From Tenggerimyces flavus (GTDB taxonomy: Bacteria; Actinomycetota; Actinomycetes; Propionibacteriales; Actinopolymorphaceae), in NCBI RefSeq assembly GCF_016907715.1, contig NZ_JAFBCM010000001.1, positions 1,984,001 to 2,048,000 of the forward strand: DNA of 64,000 nucleotides. The letters are read 5' to 3'. The notes below the pieces were generated by a model. The model did not search any database. It was not told the DNA's origin and saw only the letters and a program-made list of their open reading frames with translations. Positions 1 to 7,862 of this stretch are shown piece after piece. Numbering within the stretch: the first letter of the stretch is position 1; each line of letters opens with the position of its first letter. A program made the position numbers and the translations under genes.

Positions 1-828
1 CACGAACGCGAGCCGGTCGCGGACCCGTTCGAGCTCCTTGCGGGCCGCCTGCTCGGCTTCGAGCAGCAGCGCCCGTTCGTCCTCGACGCGCCGCCGCGCG
101 GTCACGTCGACCACGGCGAGCCCGGCCCCGAACGGCGTCGCCGTGCCCGGCTGCCAGGGGTAGAAGTTGCACAGCCAGGTGCCCTCGGGCGCGCCAGGCG
201 TGGCCGACATCGCCCGCAGCTCCTGGCCGACGACGGGCCGGCCGAGGCGGGTGACGCGCCACAGGTTCGGTACGAGCGTGTCGGCGAGTTCCGGCACGGC
301 CTCCTCGGGCCGCTTGCCGAGGTGCTCGGCGATCGGCCGGCCGGTCATCCGGGCCAGCGCCTCGTTCACGCGGACGAACCGCAGCTCGCTGTCGAAGAAC
401 GCCAACCCCACCGGTGAGGCGGTCATCAGCGCGTCCAGCAGGCTCGCGGTCTCCGAGACCATCCGCGCGGTCGTGACCTCTTCGATCGCGAACATCACGT
501 TGCCCTCGGGCTGGACCGTTCGCGCCCGCACCGCGCAGACGATGGACTCGCCGTCGCGGCGGAACAGCGGGTAGTGGCCCTCCCAGGTGCCCTCGTCGCG
601 GATCAGCGCGAAGCCCCGGACGGTCTCGTCGGGGTCCGCCGTCGCGATGCCGAGCGTCGAGGCGTCCTGCCCGATCACTTCGTCGGCGGACCAGCCGAGC
701 AGGCTCTCCGCCGCGTCGTTCCACATCCGGATCCGGCCGGCTCCGTCCACGACGACGACCGCGCAGGGGACGAGGTGCAGCATCGCCGACAGCAGCTCGC
801 TGTCCGGCGTCTGCGGACCCACCGTCAC
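1..828 (-). CDS. PAS-domain signalling protein, N-terminal part (runs off the left edge)
   Basis: 276 codons are visible from a GTG start; the C-terminus lies outside the window. Two PAS-like sensor modules can be read. The first begins about residue 8 (LSAMLHLVPCAVVVVDGAGR, then WNDAAESLLGW). The second begins about residue 95 (LLDALMTASPVGLAFFD, then RVNEALARMTGRP). A basic/acidic helix (ARKELERVRDRLAFV) follows, which looks like a linker into an output domain. In actinomycetes this arrangement usually leads to GAF plus SpoIIE/PP2C phosphatase domains, or to a kinase; the output domain is not visible. No membrane segment is seen, so it is probably a cytosolic sensor. Confidence 0.8.
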   Translation of the reverse strand, partial: MTVGPQTPDSELLSAMLHLVPCAVVVVDGAGRIRMWNDAAESLLGWSADEVIGQDASTLGIATADPDETVRGFALIRDEGTWEGHYPLFRRDGESIVCAVRARTVQPEGNVMFAIEEVTTARMVSETASLLDALMTASPVGLAFFDSELRFVRVNEALARMTGRPIAEHLGKRPEEAVPELADTLVPNLWRVTRLGRPVVGQELRAMSATPGAPEGTWLCNFYPWQPGTATPFGAGLAVVDVTARRRVEDERALLLEAEQAARKELERVRDRLAFV

Positions 829-860
829 TCCGACCCACCCCTCGCTACGCGTGTGAGTCC

Positions 861-2258
861 TCAGTGTGGCTGATCGAGACCGTTTCTGAGGGCGTCATAG
901 CGAGATCGGGCCGCTGCCATCGCCTTAACATCGCCCGGATCGGGACGTACGATCTCCACGGGGCGGTCCACTGCGAGGTTCAACGCGAGCGCCGCGGCGC
1001 CGCGGGCGCCGACCTCGGGGTCGGACGCGAGCAGGACCGGGCGGTCCAGCGTGGCCGCGAACGTACGCCGCCACCACGGCGACGCGTGCGTCGCGCCGCC
1101 GCCGAGGACGATCTCCAGCCGCCGGCCGAACGCCTTCTCCAGCAGTTCCGCCGCCCGAGCCACCTCGATCGCGACACCCTCCAGCGTCGCCGCCAGGAAC
1201 TCCTCCGCGGAGGTGTCCAGCGACAGCCCGTACACCAGCCCGGACCCGGCCGGGGCCGATCCGGGCGGCCGGCTGCCGGCGTGCAGGGGTACGGACAGCA
1301 GCCCGCTCCGCCCGGGCGCGACCGTCGGCTCAGCGTCCTTGTCCAGGCCGAGCAACCGCACGGCCCACGCGTGCAGCACGCCGCCGCCGGAGAACGCGAC
1401 GCCGGTGACCAGGCGTTCGGCATCGACGCGGTAGCGCCAGGCGCCCCAGGGCAGGTCCGGCGCCTCGTCGCCGCCGTGAACGACCCGCAGCGCGGCCGAC
1501 GTCCCCACCGTCACCGCCAGCGCGTCGGAGGTCGCGCAGCCGGCGCCGAGGTTCGAAGCCGCGCCGTCGCCGAGGACGGGCTGCCAGTCGGCGGTGGCGA
1601 GGGCGGGCCAGCGCGCGGCCCACTTCGACGCGAGCCTGCCAGGGGCGTCGGAGATCGGCGGCACCTCGTTCTCGGCGAGCCCGGCGATCGCCAGTGCCTC
1701 GGCGTCCCAGTGGCCGGCGCCGACGTCGAGCAGCCCCGTTCCCGAGGCGACCGAGAGCGAGGTGCTGTCGTCGCCGAGCAGCACGCCGCGTACGTAGTCC
1801 GGCAGCCCGCGGAAGCGCACCGCGCCGGCCACCGACGAGCGGACGAACGGCGCCTTCGCGGTCCAGTAGAGCGGGTGCACCCACGCGCCGGTCCGGCGGT
1901 GGAACGCCTCCGGATCGGCAGGCTCCGACGGCGCGGGCGCCCGCGTGTCGAGCCAGGTCAGCACGGGTGAAGCCGGCCGCCCGTCGGCGGAGATGGCCAG
2001 CACCGAGTGCCACTGCGACGACGTCGCGACCACCGAGATCCCGTCCAGCGACCCCGCCGCGGAGAGCTCGTCGAGGCACTCCACCAGCCCCGCCACGTAC
2101 ACGTCAGGATCGACCTCGGCGCGACCGTCCTCGTCCTGCTGCGGCTCGACTGCCCGCCGCGCCAGCAGACCCGGCAGCGGAGCGGCGGACGCGTCGCACA
2201 CCAGCGCGCGTACGGAGGACGTTCCGAGGTCGAGTGCCAGCACCCGACCTCCGGTCAC
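861..2258 (-). CDS. FGGY-family carbohydrate kinase (gluconokinase/xylulokinase-like)
   Basis: 465 aa. It should phosphorylate a sugar or sugar acid with ATP. The N-terminal phosphate-binding motif LALDLGTSSVRALV and the C-terminal LGGGATHASPWWRR and GARGAAALAL motifs of the FGGY/actin-like ATPase fold are present. The GTG start overlaps the otsA stop as GTGA, so translation is probably coupled to otsA; an in-frame start 45 bases upstream is possible but would lie inside otsA. It is the last gene of an oxidoreductase-otsA-kinase operon. The substrate cannot be read from sequence; 'gluconokinase' is only the closest-looking class. Confidence 0.85.
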   Translation of the reverse strand: MTGGRVLALDLGTSSVRALVCDASAAPLPGLLARRAVEPQQDEDGRAEVDPDVYVAGLVECLDELSAAGSLDGISVVATSSQWHSVLAISADGRPASPVLTWLDTRAPAPSEPADPEAFHRRTGAWVHPLYWTAKAPFVRSSVAGAVRFRGLPDYVRGVLLGDDSTSLSVASGTGLLDVGAGHWDAEALAIAGLAENEVPPISDAPGRLASKWAARWPALATADWQPVLGDGAASNLGAGCATSDALAVTVGTSAALRVVHGGDEAPDLPWGAWRYRVDAERLVTGVAFSGGGVLHAWAVRLLGLDKDAEPTVAPGRSGLLSVPLHAGSRPPGSAPAGSGLVYGLSLDTSAEEFLAATLEGVAIEVARAAELLEKAFGRRLEIVLGGGATHASPWWRRTFAATLDRPVLLASDPEVGARGAAALALNLAVDRPVEIVRPDPGDVKAMAAARSRYDALRNGLDQPH

Positions 2259-3703
2259 AGCTCGGGCCTTCCGGCCAGCTTCTCGAGGAACGTATTGGCC
2301 CACCGGTCGACATCGTGCTCGGCCAGGTACCTACGCATCGCCCGCATCTTCCGGCTCGCCTCCCGTGGTTCGACGCGGACGGCCTGCAGCAGCGCCTGCT
2401 TCAGCCCGTCGACGTCATACGGATTCACGAGCAAAGCCTGCCGCAACTCGTCCGCCGCGCCGGCGAACTCGGACAGGATCAGCGTGCCGGTGTTGTCGTA
2501 CCGGCAGGCGATGAACTCCTTCGCGACCAGGTTCATCCCGTCCCGCAAGGGCGTCACGACCATCACGTCGGCCGCGCGGTAGAGCGCCGCGAGCTCGGTG
2601 CGGACGAAGGAGTTGTGCAGGTACGTCATCGCCGGCCGCCCGATGCGGCCGTGCGCGCCGTTGACGCGGCCGACGAGCAGCTCGACGTCGTTCCGCAGTG
2701 CCTTGTACTCCTCGACGCGCTCCCGGCTCGGCGTCGCGACCTGGAGGAACGTCGCCTCCTCCGGACTCAGCTCGCCCTCGTTCAGCAGCTCGAAGAACGC
2801 CTTGATCCGTTCGCCGATGCCCTTGGTGTAGTCGAGCCGGTCGATGCCGAGGAACACCTTGTCCGGGTTGCCGATCTCGTCGCGGATCTCCTGCGCGCGG
2901 GCTTCGGTCTCCGGCCGGCGCGCGATCTCCTCGAGCTCGGCCATGTCGATCGAGATCGGGAACGCGCCGGCGCGCACGATCCGCCCGTCGGCGAGGATCG
3001 CGCGGTCCGCCTGGGTCTGGTGGCCGAGCATCCGGCGGGTCAGTCGCAGGAAGTTCGCCGCGGCACCCGGCCGCTGGAAGCCGACCAGGTCGGCGCCGAG
3101 CAGCCCGCGCAGGATCTGCCGCCGCCAGGGCAGCCGGGCGAACAGCTCGTTCGGCGGGAACGGGATGTGCAGGAAGAACCCGATCCGCAGATCCGGCCGC
3201 AGCGCGCGCAGCATCTCCGGAACGAGCTGCAGCTGGTAGTCGTGCACCCACACGACCGCGCCCTCGTCGGCGACCTCCGCGGCGGCGCGGGCGAACCGTT
3301 CGTTCACCTTCGTGTAGGCGTCCCACCACTCGCGGTGGAAGACCGGCTGGGCGATCACGTCGTGGTAGAGCGGCCAGAGCGTCCCATTGGAGAAGCCCTC
3401 GTAGTACTCCTCGACGTCGTCGCTGGTCAGCTGCATCGGAATCAGGTGCATGCCGGCCTCGTCGAACGGCTCCTGCCGCTCGTCGCCGTCGTCGGAGCTG
3501 CCGGACCAGCCGATCCACGCGCCCTTGTTGGCCCGCATGACCGGCTCGAGCGCGGTGACGAGGCCGCCGGGGCTGCGGCGCCACCGTACGGTCCCGTCGG
3601 GGTCGGTCGTCTGGTCCACGGGGAGGCGGTTGGCCACGACGACGAAGGCGCTCTTCATGGCGGGCCGGCGTTTGGGCTTGTCGGGCGCGACTCCAGGCGT
3701 CAT
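2255..3703 (-). CDS. otsA: Trehalose-6-phosphate synthase (GT20), copy 1
   Basis: 482 aa. It joins UDP- or GDP-glucose to glucose-6-phosphate to make trehalose-6-phosphate in the cytosol. GT20 active-site signatures are all present: ANRLPVD near the N-terminus, GGLVTAL, WVHDYQLQLVP, FFLHIPFPP, the Arg/Lys pair in GIDRLDYTKGI, and RDGMNLVAKEF. The chosen ATG overlaps the upstream oxidoreductase stop as ATGA; an internal ATG 45 bases later (MKSAFVVVANRLP) would give the usual shorter family N-terminus. The phosphatase otsB lies 7 kb away rather than in this operon, and a second synthase is at 11.8-13.3 kb. Confidence 0.95.
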   Translation of the reverse strand: MTPGVAPDKPKRRPAMKSAFVVVANRLPVDQTTDPDGTVRWRRSPGGLVTALEPVMRANKGAWIGWSGSSDDGDERQEPFDEAGMHLIPMQLTSDDVEEYYEGFSNGTLWPLYHDVIAQPVFHREWWDAYTKVNERFARAAAEVADEGAVVWVHDYQLQLVPEMLRALRPDLRIGFFLHIPFPPNELFARLPWRRQILRGLLGADLVGFQRPGAAANFLRLTRRMLGHQTQADRAILADGRIVRAGAFPISIDMAELEEIARRPETEARAQEIRDEIGNPDKVFLGIDRLDYTKGIGERIKAFFELLNEGELSPEEATFLQVATPSRERVEEYKALRNDVELLVGRVNGAHGRIGRPAMTYLHNSFVRTELAALYRAADVMVVTPLRDGMNLVAKEFIACRYDNTGTLILSEFAGAADELRQALLVNPYDVDGLKQALLQAVRVEPREASRKMRAMRRYLAEHDVDRWANTFLEKLAGRPEL

Positions 3704-4695
3704 CGCACGTCCTCGTCGTTCGGGTACCGGACACCGATCTGGTCCCGGACGGTGTCGAGAACCTCCATCACCGCGAGCGTGTCCGCGTGGGTGACGAGCG
3801 GGCTCTCGACGAGTCCTGCAGCGAGACACCGAGCAACCTCGAGTGCCTCGTACGTGTAGCCGACCCCCAGCAGCTCGACCGTGACCGGCTCCGGGTCCTT
3901 ACCCGGCCGGTGCACGACGAACCGGTTGGTGTCGTGGAAGCTGCGGTCCAGCTCGACCCAGCCCTCCGTGCCGGCGAACGTCGCCTGGCCGGGCAGGGTG
4001 GCGTCGAGGCTGCCGACGCAGGTGGCGACGGCGCCGCTCTCGTACCCGAGCAGCACGCCGACGCTCGCGTCGACGCCGGTCGGCGCTTTCGCCGCGGTGG
4101 CGTGGACGGTTTGTGGTGCGCCCAGCAGGTGGTGGGCGAACGCGATCGGGTAGACGCCGACGTCGAGCAGTGCGCCACCGGCGAGGTCGGGGGCGAAGAG
4201 CCGGCCCTTGGGGTCGTACTCGGCGACGAACCCGAGCTCGGCCTTCACCTGCCTGGGCTCGCCGAGGTCGCCGCTGTTGACCAGGTCCTTGAGCCTGAGA
4301 TGGAGCGGGTTGCAACGCATCCACATGGCTTCCATGAGGAACGTGTTGTTGCTGCGCGCGAGGTCGATGAGCTCCTTGGCCTCTTTGGCGTTGACCGTGA
4401 AGGCCTTCTCGCAGAGGACGGGTTTGCTCCGCTCGAGCGCGTACCGCGTGGTCTCGAGGTGGTCGGAGTGCGGCGTGGCGACGTACACGACGTCGACGTC
4501 CGGGTCGTCCACGACCTCCTGGTAGCTGCCGTACGCGTTCGGCACGTTCCAGTGCAGCGCGAACCTCTCGGCGCGGCGCTTGCTGCGCGACCCGACCGCC
4601 ACGACCTCGTGGTCGGGCAGGAGGCCGAGCTCTCTTGTGAAGACGCCGGCGATGTTGCCGGTAGCGACGACTCCCCAGCGGATCCGCCGCGACAT
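3700..4695 (-). CDS. Gfo/Idh/MocA-family NAD(P)-dependent oxidoreductase
   Basis: 331 aa. The N-terminal Rossmann nucleotide-binding motif reads WGVVATGNIAGVF. The family lysine region EKAFTVNAKEA (residues about 95-105) and a C-terminal substrate domain (GGALLDVGVYPIAFAHHLLG) are present. The ATG at 4695 follows AAAGGGG by five bases; in-frame codons upstream lack such a site. It is the first gene of the operon with otsA and the FGGY kinase, which suggests oxidation or epimerisation of a sugar or polyol. The exact substrate is unknown. Confidence 0.9.
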   Translation of the reverse strand: MSRRIRWGVVATGNIAGVFTRELGLLPDHEVVAVGSRSKRRAERFALHWNVPNAYGSYQEVVDDPDVDVVYVATPHSDHLETTRYALERSKPVLCEKAFTVNAKEAKELIDLARSNNTFLMEAMWMRCNPLHLRLKDLVNSGDLGEPRQVKAELGFVAEYDPKGRLFAPDLAGGALLDVGVYPIAFAHHLLGAPQTVHATAAKAPTGVDASVGVLLGYESGAVATCVGSLDATLPGQATFAGTEGWVELDRSFHDTNRFVVHRPGKDPEPVTVELLGVGYTYEALEVARCLAAGLVESPLVTHADTLAVMEVLDTVRDQIGVRYPNDEDVR

Positions 4696-4849
4696 CGGCG
4701 CCCCTTTCTGCCCCCGAGTTCTGCTTCCCTGTGCCCTGGTGTCCCCTGCCACGCTACCCGGCAGTCACGACGACGAACCGGCGCCGAATTGTGATCGACC
4801 GGTACCGGCCTGTGACCGTTCATGCTGTGGCCATGGGAACTTCGAACAG

Positions 4850-5776
4850 ATGCACGCAAACCCGCCGATGACGCATCCGTTGCTTTTGCCAGGCGTTGTT
4901 CAGGCTGTGGAACGGGCTACTGGCCGGTCGTGGACTCGGACCGGGTTCGTGGATCTGGACGACCGTGCGTCGCATCCTGCCGGGGTGTTTCTGGGGCGTC
5001 CGTTCTCCTTGTTCGCCAAGCTGGGGGTGGCTGCTCAGGTTGCGGCTGAGCTGCGCGGACTCTCGCTGATCCGGTCTCGTTCGTCGGTGGCGACGCCTTT
5101 GCCGGTCGGTGGGGGTTTGATCCCGCTCGACGACGGCGCTCTGCTGGTGCTCGAGGCGGTCCCGGAGGTGCCTCGGGCGGCGCGATCTGTGGCGCATTGG
5201 CGGTCGATCGGGTTGGCGCTCGCGGGCTTGCACGACGTGGCGGATGTCACGTTCGGGCTGGCGGCGTTCGACGGCTTCTTCGGCCCGTTGCCGCAGTCCA
5301 ACGTTCTGGTGCCGTCCGCGGTGTGGGTTGACTTCTACGCCGAGCGCCGACTGTTGCCGAACCTGCGCGCAGCGGTCGACGCCGGCACTCTGCCGCCCTC
5401 GCTGGCTCGGGCTGTCGAACGGCTGGTGGGCCGGCAGCCGCTTCTGTGCGGCCCCGAACCGCGCCCGGCACTGCTGCACGGCGACGCGCAGCAGAACAAC
5501 TTCCTCACCACCGCGAGCTCGGCGTATGTGATCGACCCTTGCCCGTACTTCGGCCATCCCGAGGTCGACCTGGCGCTGCTCGACTACTTCGAACCGGTGC
5601 CGGAGGCGGTCTTCGACGGCTACCGCGAACGCCGCGGGATCGACCCGGACTTCCCGGAGCGCCGCGAACTCTGGCGCCTCTTCGCCTACCTGGCCGTCAT
5701 CGCCGTCGACGGCACCTCGACGTTCGGCCGCCCGTTCGTCGACCGCCTTGCCGCCGCCCTCACCTCATACCGCTAG
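4850..5776 (+). CDS. Fructosamine-3-kinase / APH-family kinase
   Basis: 308 aa. The fold is that of aminoglycoside phosphotransferases. The catalytic loop reads LLHGDAQQNNFL and the metal-binding motif VIDPCPYFGHPEVDLALLDYF; the GHPEVDLALLD stretch is typical of fructosamine kinases, which phosphorylate glycated amines so that they break down. The N-terminal lobe holds LFAKLGV and LVLEAVPEVPR. Two close ATG codons (4850 and 4868) are possible starts, and neither has a strong ribosome site. It is divergent from the oxidoreductase operon, with about 150 bases between. A small-molecule kinase of another type cannot be excluded. Confidence 0.8.
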   Translation: MHANPPMTHPLLLPGVVQAVERATGRSWTRTGFVDLDDRASHPAGVFLGRPFSLFAKLGVAAQVAAELRGLSLIRSRSSVATPLPVGGGLIPLDDGALLVLEAVPEVPRAARSVAHWRSIGLALAGLHDVADVTFGLAAFDGFFGPLPQSNVLVPSAVWVDFYAERRLLPNLRAAVDAGTLPPSLARAVERLVGRQPLLCGPEPRPALLHGDAQQNNFLTTASSAYVIDPCPYFGHPEVDLALLDYFEPVPEAVFDGYRERRGIDPDFPERRELWRLFAYLAVIAVDGTSTFGRPFVDRLAAALTSYR

Positions 5777-5796
5777 CCGACCTGGTCCGCCCGCGC

Positions 5797-5887
5797 GCGA
5801 CCGGTGATCATGAACGTGATCATGAAGCCGAACTGGTCATATACGCAGGGTTTGCCTTCATGATCACGTTCATGATCACGGCGCAGG
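5797..5887. repeat. 91-bp direct repeat, left copy, containing a long palindrome
   Basis: This 91-bp stretch recurs at 7752-7842 with one mismatch (A at 5839, G at 7794). Its core is a perfect 23-bp inverted repeat: arms 5805-5827 and 5858-5880, arm beginning GTGATCATGAACGTGATC, around a 30-base centre. The two copies bracket the AbiE-like pair, and this copy contains the stop codon of the downstream (toxin) gene. Confidence 0.9.
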
Positions 5888-6714
5888 CTCGGTTCGCAGG
5901 CCGCGGGTGAGTGCGTCGACGAGCGCCCGGCGCCGGTCCGTGGCCCTTGGCCAGCCCGCGACCTCGCGCAGCGTCAGCTCGCGAACCAGCAGGTCGAGGT
6001 CGCCAGGCCATCGCGCCAGCAGTTCCCGTTGCCGTCTGCCGCCGATGACGGTCGCGATGTCGACGCCCAGCTGTCGAGCGGCCGCGAGCGGCACGTCGGT
6101 CCCTTCGGCAAGAAGGATCGCGTTGCCGTCCTCGGTCTCGTAGAGCTGGTCCTGAACGTGACCCGACTCGGCGTACCAGTGCAGGAGCAAAGCCAGGTCC
6201 GCGGCGTCTTTGACCTCTCTCCATTCGGATCGGTCGAGCCAGGCGGCAAGCTTCGCCGCGGCGAAGCCGGCGACGGTCGGGAGGCGTACCTCGATCGACG
6301 GTGAGAGCGTGAGCGGGAACGATCGGGCAAAGATCTCCTCGAAAGCCCAGACGCTCATGGGCTCCTCGCGAGCTGGCGGCTCGACGACCCCTTCGGGTTC
6401 TCGACCTGACCAAAGGGCAACAGGTCGACCTCGATGCCCGCGATGCGGTAGCGGATGCCGGTGTTACCGACCCGCTGCATCGACGCGACGAGGTCACGGT
6501 AGGCATCCCACGACGCCAGGGCGAGCGCCAGATCGAGGTCATGCGTCGCTGTCGTGGCGAAGTGGTGTCCGAGCGCATGGAGGATGTCCCGGCATCGCGC
6601 TCCGACGATCATGATGTCGACTGGAGAGATCTCGTCGGTGGCGTCGAGCACCGCGCCGACGACGCGGGCGATGGGGTCCACCAAGCCGCTGGGCGCTTCT
6701 ACCAGCTCAAGCAA
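5876..6714 (-). pseudogene. AbiEii-like nucleotidyltransferase toxin, frameshifted
   Basis: Two frames together encode one protein of about 279 aa. The first (TTG start at 6714, overlapping the antitoxin by 8 bases) carries MIVGARCRDILHALGHHF and THDLDLALAL, the nucleotidyltransferase core. The second continues with MSVWAFEEIF, AAKLAAWLDRSEWREVKDAADLALLL and ARQLGVD. The join is at 6388-6397, coding strand AACCCGAAGGGG. Adding one base there gives the continuous reading NPEGVVEPPAREEPMSVWAF, which fits related proteins as I remember them. As written, the first frame stops at 6355. This is either a decayed toxin or a sequencing error in a G run. Confidence 0.75.
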
Positions 6715-7681
6715 ACCTGGCCCTCCACTCTCGGGCCGCGTTGCGGACCCGTGCGTCCTCGCTGCTCGCCAGGTCCGCGTACACCAGTGGCCAGGGCGCT
6801 TGGCGCAGGCCAGTAAGGGGACTGTCGCCTTCGTCGGGAGCGTTCCAGAACTTTCGGCGGATGAAGACGTTCGCGTGGTCGCCTACGCGCCAGCGGTTCT
6901 TGATCGCCAGGTGCGGATCGAGTTCCGGAACGTAGAGCGTCAACGTCGCAGGGCGGATCATCTCTCTGGCAGCGCTCTCACCGCTCGCGAAGACAGCGCT
7001 GTCGAGACCGGCTGTGTTCACGAGTACGGGGTCTTCGTCCTCGACCCTTGTCAGTCGGGAGAGGTCACCCTCGTACTCCGCTAGTGCGATGCGCTTCGCC
7101 AGCCCGGTCGGGAACGCCGCTGCCCAGAGGTCGAGAAGGTCCGCTGGTCCACGCGCGGCGCGATCCTTGTCGTAGCCGGCGTCCGTGAGCAAGCGCAATG
7201 TGAGGTTGGCTTGCCCGACCGACACTCCAGCCGTCCTTGCGAGCTCTCTCTGTGGTCCCTGCCAGAGCTGCGGCCAGGCCAGTAGGGCGAAAAGGACCTG
7301 AGCGCCTCCCCGGCTGAAGAGGTTCCCTGAACCACGAGTACTCGCTCCAGAGCCGCTCGACCGTCCGCGTACATCGATGAAGACATCGCCGAACTGCAGC
7401 CACGCGTTGCCGGCCAGATCGAGGTAATGGATCTTGGCGCGACGGAAGCTGTCAGCGGTTCGGGGTGAAACGGTTGTGGTGAAGACCAGCAGCGGATGGT
7501 CTGCGTGAGCAGACGACGCCTCGGTAAGGCGGATCGTTGACCCGGCGAGGAGGGCGTACGTCTGCTCGGACCGCCCGCGAACGAGGCGCACTGTCGCCTG
7601 CTCAGGCGCGTCGCGATGCTCGACGAGGGCGATGCCGAGCTGGTCGAGCTGCCCGCGAAGCTCGGTCAACGTGGGGTCCAT
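6707..7681 (-). CDS. Type IV toxin-antitoxin AbiEi-like antitoxin/regulator
   Basis: 324 aa. The first half has the pattern of actinobacterial AbiEi-family proteins: PLLVFTTTVSPRTADSFR, then IHYLDLAGNAWLQFGDVFIDVRGR. A winged-helix-like segment follows (QVLFALLAWPQLWQGPQRELARTAGVSVGQANLTLRLL) and then a C-terminal domain of about 150 residues. In this family the first protein represses its own promoter and neutralises the AbiEii nucleotidyltransferase encoded next. RBS GGAGG lies 5 bases before the ATG. A palindrome at 7708-7724 sits in the promoter. Wobble positions look less GC-biased than in the flanking genes, which suggests acquisition by transfer. Confidence 0.8.
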   Translation of the reverse strand: MDPTLTELRGQLDQLGIALVEHRDAPEQATVRLVRGRSEQTYALLAGSTIRLTEASSAHADHPLLVFTTTVSPRTADSFRRAKIHYLDLAGNAWLQFGDVFIDVRGRSSGSGASTRGSGNLFSRGGAQVLFALLAWPQLWQGPQRELARTAGVSVGQANLTLRLLTDAGYDKDRAARGPADLLDLWAAAFPTGLAKRIALAEYEGDLSRLTRVEDEDPVLVNTAGLDSAVFASGESAAREMIRPATLTLYVPELDPHLAIKNRWRVGDHANVFIRRKFWNAPDEGDSPLTGLRQAPWPLVYADLASSEDARVRNAAREWRARFA

Positions 7682-7707
7682 CGCACCTCCGTTCAGTTTT
7701 CGACTCC

Positions 7708-7724
7708 GTTCAGAATATCTGAAC
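7708..7724 (-). promoter_or_regulatory. Probable autoregulatory operator of the AbiE-like pair
   Basis: Perfect inverted repeat GTTCAG-AATAT-CTGAAC, 27 bases before the antitoxin start, with an extra GTTCAG half-site at 7691-7696. It overlaps a plausible -10 (TATTCT on the minus strand; -35 TTCATT 17 bases upstream). AbiEi proteins bind inverted repeats in their own promoter, so this is the best operator candidate. Confidence 0.55.
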
Positions 7725-7751
7725 GCGAGCGAAAAATGAACACGAACGCGT

Positions 7752-7842
7752 GCGACCGGTGATCATGAACGTGATCATGAAGCCGAACTGGTCGTATACG
7801 CAGGGTTTGCCTTCATGATCACGTTCATGATCACGGCGCAGG
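7752..7842. repeat. 91-bp direct repeat, right copy
   Basis: Partner of 5797-5887 at an exact offset of 1955 bases, with one mismatch. It has the same 23-bp inverted arms (7760-7782 and 7813-7835). It lies upstream of the antitoxin gene and 20 bases past the amidase stop codon, so the two copies frame the whole toxin-antitoxin module. Confidence 0.9.
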
Positions 7843-7862
7843 GGCGGGCGAGGGAGGTCGGG

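Noticed and set aside
1694-3859. Plus-strand open frame of about 720 codons
   Set aside because: Antisense to the FGGY kinase and otsA, both with clear active-site motifs.
5797-7842. Reading the 91-bp repeats as insertion-sequence ends
   Set aside because: No transposase lies between them and the copies are direct, not inverted; the internal palindromes belong to each copy. A cassette or recombination site is a better description.
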